Position numbers and translations under genes: made by a program. DNA of 64,000 nt from Flavobacteriaceae bacterium (lineage in GTDB: Bacteria; Bacteroidota; Bacteroidia; Flavobacteriales; Flavobacteriaceae). The stretch is from assembly GCA_025800395.1 (NCBI GenBank), contig JAOXRU010000017.1, positions 1 through 64,000 on the forward strand, written 5' to 3'. The notes beneath the pieces were generated by a model that worked only from the letters and a program-made list of their open reading frames with translations, did not search any database and was not told the origin of the DNA. Of the stretch, positions 1 to 9,221 are shown piece after piece (positions within the stretch are counted from its first letter, which is position 1; the number at the start of each line of letters is the position of its first letter).

Positions 1-1
1 A

Positions 2-166
2 GATGATGAAATGTATTACGAGTTCGATAATAATAATACACTTCCTTTTAACAAAGATTTCTTCCTAATTATGAATGTAGCAATGGGTGGAACTTTGGGA
101 GGAACGGTAGATGCCTCTTTTACCGATGCAACCATGGAGGTGGATTATATTAAAGTTTATCAATAA
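2..166 (+). CDS. C-terminal fragment of a GH16-type glycoside hydrolase (laminarinase-like), truncated by the window edge
   Basis: Frame 2 reads DDEMYYEFDNNNTLPFNKDFFLIMNVAMGGTLGGTVDASFTDATMEVDYIKVYQ*; the FFLIMNVAMGG...MEVDYIKVYQ ending is typical of GH16 laminarinases. Confidence 0.85.
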   Translation, partial: DDEMYYEFDNNNTLPFNKDFFLIMNVAMGGTLGGTVDASFTDATMEVDYIKVYQ

Positions 167-290
167 TAACCATAGGGATGAGGAGTGGCGTATAGTGCAT
201 TAGCTGCTCCTCTTTTTCTTATTATAGTATTATTTTTTTTGGTTGTAGTTATTTAGTACCACCATATAACTATTTAGAGCATACCCAAAC

Positions 291-3200
291 ATGATTAAAC
301 AACACCCTTCTATACAACAAAATATTTCTTTGGATAAAGATATTACTAGTGGTGAATTTGTATCAATAGGAAACAAAGTCTATTACAAAATAACCAATGT
401 AGATACCATGCCACCATTTTTCATGAGCATCGTAAGTCATTCAAATCATTGGTTGTTTTTGTCTAGCAACGGGGGAATAACAGCTGGACGAAAAGATTGT
501 GATATGTCTTTGTTTCCTTATACTACAGACGATAAAATAATAGAAAATGCAGATAATACGGGTGCTACTACTGTTCTGAGAGTTTATAAAAACAAAGAAA
601 CATTCCTTTGGGAATGTTTCTCTCAAAAGGAACCGCAAAGGTATACACTTACTAGAAATTTGTACAAAGGTATAGATGGAAACTCTATTATTTTTGAAGA
701 AATTAATCACCAGTTACAATTGGCTTTTAGCTATAGTTGGCAACCAAGTGATCGCTTTGGTTTTGTGCGACATGCCAGATTGCAAAACCTTGGTAAAGAA
801 GATGTAGAACTAGAGGTGTTAGATGGGATTTTAAATATAATGCCAGCGGCAGTGCCTTATTCACTTCAAAATGCAAGTAGTAATTTGGTTGGAGCCTATA
901 AACGAACAGAATTACATGCAAATGGTTTGGCAACATTTGCGCTTAGTGCAGTAATTGTAGATAGAGCAGAACCTAGTGAAGCACTACTAGCCAATACGGT
1001 ATGGTCTACAGGCCTAAATCCGCAAGCTTATTTGCTTTCGAACAAACAAATTTCTTTGTTTAAAAATGGTCTATCCGTACAATCCGAAACAGACTTGCAA
1101 GGGGAAAAAGGGGCTTATCTTACCGTATGGAAAGGAAATATAGTAGCACGAACAGAGAAAGAATGGTTTACCGTTGCAGAAGTGCATCAATCTATTTCTA
1201 AAGTAATAAGCTTACAAAATATTTTAGGTAAACAAAAGGAGCTAAAGCAGCAAATTATAGCTAGTTTACAGGAAGATAGTAAACAATTGCGTGCTTTAGT
1301 TGCTACAGCAGACGGTTTGCAATCTACTGGAGATAAACAAGCCGATATTAGACATTTCTCCAATACCTTGTTTAATATGATGCGAGGTGGTGTTTTTAAT
1401 TGGAATTATCAGATAGAAAAAACCGATTATCAGCAGTACCTAAGCAATGCCAGTATACTTTTGGCCAATGACTATAAAGAATTTTTACTTAGTCTGCCCG
1501 AGGAAGTGTCCTTAGATGCGCTCCTCCAAGAGGTCTCTAAATTCGAAGACTCCAATTTGTTTAGGTTAACTATAGAATATTTGCCACTAAAGTTTAGTCG
1601 AAGACACGGAGACCCCAGTAGACCTTGGAATAAATTTTCTATTAGAACCAAAGACGAGTTTACTGGAGAGAAGATATTGTATTACGAAGGAAACTGGCGA
1701 GATATATTTCAAAACTGGGAAGCACTTGCATTTTCCTACCCCTTATTCAGTATGGGAATGGTCTTTAAATTTCTAAATGCTTCTACTTTTGATGGCTATA
1801 ATCCGTATAGAGTAACTAAAGACGGCTTTGATTGGGAAACCATAGAGCCCAACGATCCATGGTCTTATATAGGGTATTGGGGAGATCATCAGATAATATA
1901 TTTGCTTAAGTTATTAGAATTTTTACGAGCCTGTCAACCTACACTATTAGATTCTTATATGCATGAGAAACTATTTGTATACGCACAAGTGCCGTATAAG
2001 ATAAAAACCTATGAGGCATTGGTTCTAAATCCCAAAGACACCATAGTCTTAGACCAAGTTTTAGAAGAAGAAATAAATGCAAGAAAACAAGATAAAGGAG
2101 CAGACGGAGCTTTATTGCATGCACCTGATGGCCATATAACTAAAGCAAATTTAGTTGAAAAAATATTAGCAAGTCTCTTGGCTAAACTTTCTAATTTTAT
2201 ACCAGAAACAGGGATATGGATGAATACCCAACGTCCAGAGTGGAATGATGCGAATAACGCGCTAGTAGGGAATGGAGTTTCTATGGTTACCCTATATTAT
2301 TTGAGAAGATTTTTAAATTTCTTTTTAGAATTGTGGGAAACTAAAAAAGATGCGGATGTTACCATAGCTAAAGAATTGGGGCATTATTTCTATCAACTCA
2401 AGAATGTATTTGAAGACCATAGTAAGCTGCTGGGTAAAGAAATAGATCCGAATCAGAAGAAAAGTTTCTTAGATAGAGTGGGACAAGCCGCTTCGGCATA
2501 CAGAGAATCTGTTTATGCACATGGCTTTAGCAAGCAGCAAATGGAATTATCTGTAGAAGAGTTGCTTTCTTTCTTTCAAACAGCAGTAGATTTTATAGAA
2601 GATACTATAGTGAAGAATCAAAGAGCAGATGGTCTTTATCATGCCTATAATCTCATTCAGTTCAAAGACAATCAGATAGAAGTGTCTTATTTGGACGAAA
2701 TGCTAGAAGGGCAAGTGGCCGTGCTAAGTGCGGGCTATCTTTCAGCTTTAGAAAGTGTACAATTGTTAGATACTTTACGTCAGAGTGCTTTGTATAGACC
2801 GGATCAGAATAGCTATATGCTGTATCCAAACAAAAAACTACCTGGATTTTTACAGAAAAACATTATTGCGCCTGAAGCAATAGAAGAATCGGCTTTGTTA
2901 CAACAGTTGGTGCAAAATGGCAACCAACAAATAGTTATTAAAGACCAAAACGGACAATTCCATTTTAATGCCGATTTTAAAAATGCTACTTTTTTATCAG
3001 CTGCTTTAGAGCAGTTGCCAGAAGAATATCATGGCCTACTGCAACAGGATAAAGCTAAGGTAGAGGCTATTTATGAGCAAGTTTTTAATCATAAGGCTTT
3101 TACAGGGCGTTCAGGTACTTTTTATGGTTATGAGGGGTTAGGTTCCATTTATTGGCATATGGTATCTAAACTATTGTTAGCAGTACAGGAAGTATATTGG

Positions 3201-3743
3201 AGAGCTTCTAAAATGCAAGAGGATAAAGCTGTGTTGGAAAGACTAGAACAGCATCTGCAAGAGATAGAAGTTGGTATTGGAGCGCATAAATCACCAAGTA
3301 CGTATGGAGCATTTCCTACAGATCCTTATTCACATACCCCATTTAACAAAGGTGTACAACAGCCTGGTATGACCGGGCAAGTAAAAGAAGATATTTTAAC
3401 TAGATTTGGAAGACTTGGCTTGGAAGTTAACAATGCGAAAATGCATTTTAAACCAAACCTTTTGCAATCGAAAGATTTTTTAATTCAAGCTACTTCCTTC
3501 ACTTACCTTGATGTAAGTGGAAATGAGGAAACAATAAGTATAGCACCAAATAGTTTGGTGTATACTTATTGCCAAGTCCCTGTAGTATACCAACAAGGAA
3601 AAAGAAACGAAATAAAGGTACATCACACCAATGGAGAGATAACAGTATTGGATAGTTTGCAACTAGATGTTGCCCATAGCAAAGCTATTTGGGGAAGAAC
3701 CACTCAGATAAAAAAAGTAGTAGTAAAATTTCAAATCCGTTAG
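291..3743 (+). CDS. GH149-like beta-1,3-glucan phosphorylase (GH94-related large glycoside phosphorylase)
   Basis: 1150-aa ORF with phosphorylase-like N-terminus (PPFFMSIVSHSNHWLFLSSNGGITAGRKD) and RPEWNDANNALVGNGVSMVTLYYLRR; sits between GH16 and GH17; size fits GH149. Confidence 0.75.
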   Translation: MIKQHPSIQQNISLDKDITSGEFVSIGNKVYYKITNVDTMPPFFMSIVSHSNHWLFLSSNGGITAGRKDCDMSLFPYTTDDKIIENADNTGATTVLRVYKNKETFLWECFSQKEPQRYTLTRNLYKGIDGNSIIFEEINHQLQLAFSYSWQPSDRFGFVRHARLQNLGKEDVELEVLDGILNIMPAAVPYSLQNASSNLVGAYKRTELHANGLATFALSAVIVDRAEPSEALLANTVWSTGLNPQAYLLSNKQISLFKNGLSVQSETDLQGEKGAYLTVWKGNIVARTEKEWFTVAEVHQSISKVISLQNILGKQKELKQQIIASLQEDSKQLRALVATADGLQSTGDKQADIRHFSNTLFNMMRGGVFNWNYQIEKTDYQQYLSNASILLANDYKEFLLSLPEEVSLDALLQEVSKFEDSNLFRLTIEYLPLKFSRRHGDPSRPWNKFSIRTKDEFTGEKILYYEGNWRDIFQNWEALAFSYPLFSMGMVFKFLNASTFDGYNPYRVTKDGFDWETIEPNDPWSYIGYWGDHQIIYLLKLLEFLRACQPTLLDSYMHEKLFVYAQVPYKIKTYEALVLNPKDTIVLDQVLEEEINARKQDKGADGALLHAPDGHITKANLVEKILASLLAKLSNFIPETGIWMNTQRPEWNDANNALVGNGVSMVTLYYLRRFLNFFLELWETKKDADVTIAKELGHYFYQLKNVFEDHSKLLGKEIDPNQKKSFLDRVGQAASAYRESVYAHGFSKQQMELSVEELLSFFQTAVDFIEDTIVKNQRADGLYHAYNLIQFKDNQIEVSYLDEMLEGQVAVLSAGYLSALESVQLLDTLRQSALYRPDQNSYMLYPNKKLPGFLQKNIIAPEAIEESALLQQLVQNGNQQIVIKDQNGQFHFNADFKNATFLSAALEQLPEEYHGLLQQDKAKVEAIYEQVFNHKAFTGRSGTFYGYEGLGSIYWHMVSKLLLAVQEVYWRASKMQEDKAVLERLEQHLQEIEVGIGAHKSPSTYGAFPTDPYSHTPFNKGVQQPGMTGQVKEDILTRFGRLGLEVNNAKMHFKPNLLQSKDFLIQATSFTYLDVSGNEETISIAPNSLVYTYCQVPVVYQQGKRNEIKVHHTNGEITVLDSLQLDVAHSKAIWGRTTQIKKVVVKFQIR

Positions 3744-3746
3744 AGC

Positions 3747-5012
3747 ATGAAAATAGTTCTTGGTATATTTCTAATGACGGTAGGTTTGCTAAGTTGTAAA
3801 CAGCAGCCCGATACTTTTGTAGAAAGGAAAGAACTGCAAGCAAAAGATCTATTGGGTAAGCCAGCTTATTTGGCAATGTCTTATGGTGGATACCGCTTTA
3901 AAAGTAGAGATGTGCAGCCAACCGTACCAGAAATTAAAGAAGACCTACTTATTTTGTCGGCCTTAGGGGTGAAATTTATTAGAACCTACAATGTACATTT
4001 ACCTCAGGCAAAGAACATTTTAAAAGCCATAAGAGAACTCAAGCAAGAAGATCGCAATTTTGAAATGTATGTGATGCTTGGTGCTTGGATCTCTTGTAAA
4101 GATGCCTTCAACTGGGAAGGAAATGGACCAGATCATTCCCAAGAAAACGAATCCAATAAAAACGAAATAGCCGAGGCGGTTCGCCTAGTCAATACCTATA
4201 AAGATATAGTAAAAGTATTAGCCGTAGGAAACGAGGCCATGGTCCATTGGGCATCGGCTTATTTTGTAGAAGCCAAGATAATTTTAAAATGGGTAGTACA
4301 TCTACAGCAGCTTAAAAAAGAAGGCAAGCTACCAAAGACCTTGTGGATTACTAGTTCGGATGATTTTGCCTCTTGGGGTGGTGGGCATCCAGATTATAAG
4401 ACTACCGATCTAGAAAACTTAGTAAAGGCAGTAGATTATGTATCTATGCACACCTATCCGTTTCATAATACACATTACAACCCAGAGTTTTGGCAGATGC
4501 AAGATTCAGATAAAGCCCTAAATAAAAAAGCACAAATTGAGCTTGCCATGAACAGGGCAGTTAGATTTGCTAAACGTCAGTATGATAGTGTGAAACAGTA
4601 CGTGCAAAGCATAGATTCTAGTAAAGCTGTACATATAGGAGAAACGGGTTGGGCAACTGTAAGTGATGGTCATTATGGGGAAACTGGATCTAGAGCCGCC
4701 GATGCCTATAAACAAGCCTTGTATTATAATAAAATACGTAAATGGACCAACAATTCGGGTATAAGTTGTTTCTATTTCGAAGCTTTTGATGAGGTTTGGA
4801 AAGATGCGAATAACGCCTTAGGGTCGGAGAACCATTTTGGCTTGTTCAATTTACACAGACAAGCAAAATACGCCCTATATCCCGCCATAGAAAAAGAAGC
4901 GTTTAAGCAACTACAGCAAAGAGGAATTCACATAAAAAAACAAGATAGCTTATCTACATTAGAGTATTTAAAAACAAGTTTGATACCACCAACTAAAACG
5001 GAGAAACCATGA
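3747..5012 (+). CDS. GH17-family beta-1,3-glucanase-like lipoprotein
   Basis: Lipobox-like LMTVGLLSC; candidate acid/base VGNEAMVHW and nucleophile HIGETGWAT; GVKFIRTYNVH. Confidence 0.85.
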   Translation: MKIVLGIFLMTVGLLSCKQQPDTFVERKELQAKDLLGKPAYLAMSYGGYRFKSRDVQPTVPEIKEDLLILSALGVKFIRTYNVHLPQAKNILKAIRELKQEDRNFEMYVMLGAWISCKDAFNWEGNGPDHSQENESNKNEIAEAVRLVNTYKDIVKVLAVGNEAMVHWASAYFVEAKIILKWVVHLQQLKKEGKLPKTLWITSSDDFASWGGGHPDYKTTDLENLVKAVDYVSMHTYPFHNTHYNPEFWQMQDSDKALNKKAQIELAMNRAVRFAKRQYDSVKQYVQSIDSSKAVHIGETGWATVSDGHYGETGSRAADAYKQALYYNKIRKWTNNSGISCFYFEAFDEVWKDANNALGSENHFGLFNLHRQAKYALYPAIEKEAFKQLQQRGIHIKKQDSLSTLEYLKTSLIPPTKTEKP

Positions 5013-6010
5013 AGTATTATAGCATCCTATTCATTTTAGGCAGTTTTTTATTGGGATGTACAAATATATCTACAAATGTGGTAAGTCTAAAAGACAAGCA
5101 ACTTTGGGTAAACAATCGTCCACATTTTATAAAAGGGGTATGTTATCATCCGGTGGCCGTTGGCAAAGAGAATATACGGTCTTTTCAAAAATTAGAAATA
5201 GATATAGCCTTGTTGCAAGAGGCCAACATAAACACCATTAGGGTGTATGCTCCTATAGCAGAGAGAAAAGTGTTAGATGCATTAGCCAGCGCCAATATAA
5301 AAGTAATTATGGGCTTTGGGTACGACCAAGGTGGCGTATACGATATTCTTAGTGGTTCTTATTTAGAATATGTGAAACAATACAAAAACCACCCTGCCAT
5401 TTTATTTTGGGAATTGGGCAATGAGTACAATTACCATCCAGAATGGTTTCAAGGTGGGTTACCTACTTGGTATAAGGCGCTAGAAGATGCCGCACAAGCT
5501 ATTAAAGAAGAAGATAAAAACCATCCTGTGGCTACAGCACATGGCGAAATTCCTAATAAAGAAGTGTTACAAAAGCTACCTAGTATAGATATTTGGGGAA
5601 TGAATGTGTACCGATGGGATAGACCTGCTACTATTTTTGAAGAATGGGAACAGCGAAGCAACAAGCCTATGTATTTTGCAGAGGCAGGTGCAGATAGTTA
5701 TATGACTGTAGCTGCAGAGGGTTATGTACAAGGGGAAAATCAACAAGCACAAGCCGATGCAAATGCTAAAATTTTAGATGCAATTTTAAAATATCCCAAA
5801 AGGAGCTTAGGCGTAGCAATATTTTCATTTACCGATGGCTGGTGGAAAGCAGGAAACCCTGCTGTTCAAGACATAGGAGGGACAGCACCCAATAGTAGCG
5901 GTGTACCTTACGATGGTAGCCCCAATGAAGAATATTGGGGAATGGTAGATATCCATAGAAATAAAAAGAAAACCTATACCGTAATTCAGAATAGATATGC
6001 AAATAACTAG
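5009..6010 (+). CDS. Lipoprotein with a GH2/GH5-like (clan GH-A) TIM-barrel; family uncertain
   Basis: Lipobox GSFLLGC; IKGVCYHP, NTIRVYAP, FWELGNEYNYHPEW (acid/base NE), MYFAEAGADSY (nucleophile E); ATGA overlap with the preceding gene. Confidence 0.7.
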   Translation: MKYYSILFILGSFLLGCTNISTNVVSLKDKQLWVNNRPHFIKGVCYHPVAVGKENIRSFQKLEIDIALLQEANINTIRVYAPIAERKVLDALASANIKVIMGFGYDQGGVYDILSGSYLEYVKQYKNHPAILFWELGNEYNYHPEWFQGGLPTWYKALEDAAQAIKEEDKNHPVATAHGEIPNKEVLQKLPSIDIWGMNVYRWDRPATIFEEWEQRSNKPMYFAEAGADSYMTVAAEGYVQGENQQAQADANAKILDAILKYPKRSLGVAIFSFTDGWWKAGNPAVQDIGGTAPNSSGVPYDGSPNEEYWGMVDIHRNKKKTYTVIQNRYANN

Positions 6011-7508
6011 AAAGATACATTGGCTGTATTTTGTGCTAATGGGTACACTAGTAGCGGGTTGTGGCTCCAATGTTTTGGAAATGCAAATAGTAGAGACCGC
6101 TGCAAATGGTAACCATTTACAAAAAATAGAAGCAACAGGATCTCCAGCAACAAAACAAAATAACATACTAATAGAATTGCATCCGGAGAAAAGTTACCAA
6201 ACTATTCAAGGTATTGGCGGTAGCTTTACAGAGTCTACGGCCTATCTTTTAAAACAGCTAAGCCCTGCAAACCGAGAAAAAGTTATAGAGGCCTATTTTG
6301 GGGAAAGTGGAGCCAAGTATTCCCTTACCCGAACACATATTGCATCTTGCGATTTTTCACTAAATAATTATACCTATGCGCCTGTAGTAGAAGATACTTT
6401 ATTAAAGCATTTTAGTGTACAGGAAGACCTAGATGATTTAATTCCTCTTATCAAAGATGCTATGAAAGTATCTAAAGAGGGGTTTAAAATAGTGGCTTCT
6501 CCTTGGACGGCTCCACCTTGGATGAAAGATAATAAATCCTATGTGGGTGGTAAATTATTACCAAGGTACTATGCAACCTATGCTAATTATTTTGCTAAAT
6601 ACCTGCAAGCGTATGCCAAACTAGATATACCTATTTGGGCCATTACTCCAGTTAACGAACCTCATGGAAATGGCAATAGTTGGGAGAGCATGCATTTCTC
6701 CCCTCAAGAAATGACTAATTTGGTGCAATACCATTTAGGTCCAACATTAGAAAAAAAAGGTTTAGGAGAGGTTCATATTTTGGGGTACGACCAAAATAGA
6801 GAAGGATTGAAAGAATGGGTAGATGTCATGTATGCAAACCAGGCTAGTTCCAAATATTTTAGTGGTACGGCTGTACATTGGTATGAGAGTACCTACGATT
6901 ACTTTCCAAAAGCTTTAGACTATGCTAAGAAGAAGGCAAAAGACAAATTGTTAATACAAACTGAAGGATGTGTAGATTCTGAGGTGCCGCATTGGAAGGA
7001 TGATGCTTGGTATTGGCGTAAAGAAGCTACAGACTGGGGATGGGACTGGGCTGCTGAAGATAGAAAATATTTGCACCCCAAATATGTTCCTGTGTATAGA
7101 TATGCAAGAGATATTATAGGATGTTTAAACCATGGGGTAGACGGATGGATAGATTGGAATATGGTCTTAGACCGACAGGGAGGACCAAACTGGTTTAAAA
7201 ATTGGTGTGTTGCCCCAGTATTAGTCGATCCTGAAATAGACGAGGTGTATTTTACGCCATTATATTATACGCTAGCACACTTTAGTCGATATATTAGACC
7301 TGGTGCAAAGCGTATAAAGTTTAGCCTAAAACAAGCCGATGGTGTGATGGCAACAGCCGTTGAAAATCCAAATAAAGAGCTTGTCGTGGTACTATTTAAT
7401 CCAACTGAGCAAAAGAAAAATATACAAATTAAACTAAAAAATAAAAAAAACTATGTAGCCCTAAATGCCCAAGCCTTACAAACTTTGGTTATTAAGAACT
7501 ACTTATGA
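5997..7508 (+). CDS. GH30-family glycoside hydrolase lipoprotein (beta-glucosidase/beta-1,6-glucanase type)
   Basis: GIGGSFTESTAYLL, SPWTAPPWMKDN, TPVNEPHGNG acid/base, LLIQTEGCVDSE nucleophile; lipobox GTLVAGC. Confidence 0.88.
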   Translation: MQITRKIHWLYFVLMGTLVAGCGSNVLEMQIVETAANGNHLQKIEATGSPATKQNNILIELHPEKSYQTIQGIGGSFTESTAYLLKQLSPANREKVIEAYFGESGAKYSLTRTHIASCDFSLNNYTYAPVVEDTLLKHFSVQEDLDDLIPLIKDAMKVSKEGFKIVASPWTAPPWMKDNKSYVGGKLLPRYYATYANYFAKYLQAYAKLDIPIWAITPVNEPHGNGNSWESMHFSPQEMTNLVQYHLGPTLEKKGLGEVHILGYDQNREGLKEWVDVMYANQASSKYFSGTAVHWYESTYDYFPKALDYAKKKAKDKLLIQTEGCVDSEVPHWKDDAWYWRKEATDWGWDWAAEDRKYLHPKYVPVYRYARDIIGCLNHGVDGWIDWNMVLDRQGGPNWFKNWCVAPVLVDPEIDEVYFTPLYYTLAHFSRYIRPGAKRIKFSLKQADGVMATAVENPNKELVVVLFNPTEQKKNIQIKLKNKKNYVALNAQALQTLVIKNYL

Positions 7509-7548
7509 AAATCAAATTGATAGCAGCTGTATTATAAAAGGGAATAGC

Positions 7549-9105
7549 ATGAATAAAGAACATAACAGAGAACAAATATCCATCTCACAAAAAGCTGCCT
7601 TTGGCGCTGGGCATTTGGTATTAAATTTATTGCCAGGTGCATTAACCTTTTTTTCATTCTTCTTGCTTACAGCCTTTGGTATGGATCCTTTTTTAGCAGG
7701 TCTCCTTGGTGGATTACCACGTATAGTAGATGCTATAACAGACCCTATTATGGGCTTTTTAACAGACAATACCAAATCTAAATGGGGCAGGCGCAGACCT
7801 TATATTTTTGTTGGGGCTATTCTTAGTGGTGTACTGTTTATTTTGCTTTGGCAAATGTCTCCAGACAATTCGCCAACCTATAATTTTTGGTATTTCCTTT
7901 TCTTTTCTATACTGTTTATTATAGGAAATACCATTTTTGCAACGCCACTGGTTGGTCTTGGATATGAAATGTCTAGCGATTATAAGGAAAGAACCCGCCT
8001 AATGGCGTTTGCCAATACCATAGGACAGATAGCATGGATGATTGTGCCGTGGTTTTGGGTAATTATTGCAGATCCAGAAGTATTCGCTTCCCAAGATGTT
8101 GGAGTAAGACAGCTATCGGTTATAGTTGGTGCTATTTGCATTGTGTTGGGTGTATTACCTGCTATTTTCTGTGTTGGTATCGATGCCAGGAAGATGGAAA
8201 ACAGAAAAATAATTTCCATGAATACCCTTTGGAGTAACCTAAAGCAGTTGTATGCCGATATTAAATTGGTAATGAAAAACAGCTTGTTTATGCGACTTTG
8301 TGGCGCAACTTTCTTGGTGTTTAACGGTTTTCAGATGGTAGCAGCATTTAGTGTGTATATTATTGTTTTTTATATGTACAACGGAAGTTATGAGGCAGCA
8401 TCTACTTGGCCAGCTTGGTTTAGTATGACAAGCGCAATAGTCACCGCATTTGTGGTCATTCCGTTGGTATCTAAAATGGCCAATAAATATGGAAAACGCA
8501 ATGCCTTTATTATTACTACTCTTATTTCTATCGTAGGATATTTATTAAAATGGTGGGCTTTTGATGTGGCGTTAAACGAAGGGTTTAATCAATCTGCCGT
8601 GGGGCAAAGTCTCACTAGTGGCGTAGAGTCGCTCTTTATATGGCTTAATCCGTTTTTGGAAAGTATAGGCATGTCTTGGTTTAGTATAAACACCACCGTA
8701 GAGGCACCTTGGCTTATATTTATTCCAGTACCTTTTATAGCCTTTGGTGCAGGCGGTTTGTTTACTTTGATGATGAGTATGACCGCTGATATTTGCGATT
8801 TGGACGAGCTGGAGAATGGTATGCCAAGAAAAGAAGGAACCTTTGGTGCCATTTACTGGTGGATGATAAAAGTAGGACAAGGTTTTGCCCTCGCCCTTGG
8901 CGGATTAGTACTAAAATTGGTAGGCTTTATTTCCGATGCTCCAACACAAAGTACAGAAACTATGCATAGCTTGCGTATTGCTGATATTGTTATACCTTCC
9001 TTAACAGCAGCTTTGGCAATATGGGTAATGTGGAAATATAACCTAACTGAGAAGCGTGCCAATCAAATAAAAGAACAATTAGAAAAGCGTCGCGGGAGAA
9101 TATAA
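7549..9105 (+). CDS. MFS sugar:cation symporter of the GPH (glycoside-pentoside-hexuronide) type
   Basis: Polytopic; GLPRIVDAITDPIMGFLTDNTKSKWGRRRPYI is the GPH/MelB-type signature. Start set at the ATG of MNKEHNREQ rather than the ORF-track start at 7465, which overlaps the GH30 gene. Confidence 0.85.
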   Translation: MNKEHNREQISISQKAAFGAGHLVLNLLPGALTFFSFFLLTAFGMDPFLAGLLGGLPRIVDAITDPIMGFLTDNTKSKWGRRRPYIFVGAILSGVLFILLWQMSPDNSPTYNFWYFLFFSILFIIGNTIFATPLVGLGYEMSSDYKERTRLMAFANTIGQIAWMIVPWFWVIIADPEVFASQDVGVRQLSVIVGAICIVLGVLPAIFCVGIDARKMENRKIISMNTLWSNLKQLYADIKLVMKNSLFMRLCGATFLVFNGFQMVAAFSVYIIVFYMYNGSYEAASTWPAWFSMTSAIVTAFVVIPLVSKMANKYGKRNAFIITTLISIVGYLLKWWAFDVALNEGFNQSAVGQSLTSGVESLFIWLNPFLESIGMSWFSINTTVEAPWLIFIPVPFIAFGAGGLFTLMMSMTADICDLDELENGMPRKEGTFGAIYWWMIKVGQGFALALGGLVLKLVGFISDAPTQSTETMHSLRIADIVIPSLTAALAIWVMWKYNLTEKRANQIKEQLEKRRGRI

Positions 9106-9221
9106 AGAAAAAAGTTATCTATTTCTTTAAGGGCATTTCAAAATAGAAATGGTGTTGTTAGGAATTAGAATCCCAAGGTTTTACGCCATTTTTTGCGGTT
9201 AGCAACCAAAACGTGGCTATT

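Noticed and set aside
441-710. Antisense ORF of 89 aa within the GH149-like gene
   Set aside because: Opposite a strongly coding frame; no family motif; typical shadow ORF.
5825-6166. Antisense ORF of 113 aa across the GH-like/GH30 junction
   Set aside because: Overlaps two well supported plus-strand genes; low-complexity composition without motifs.
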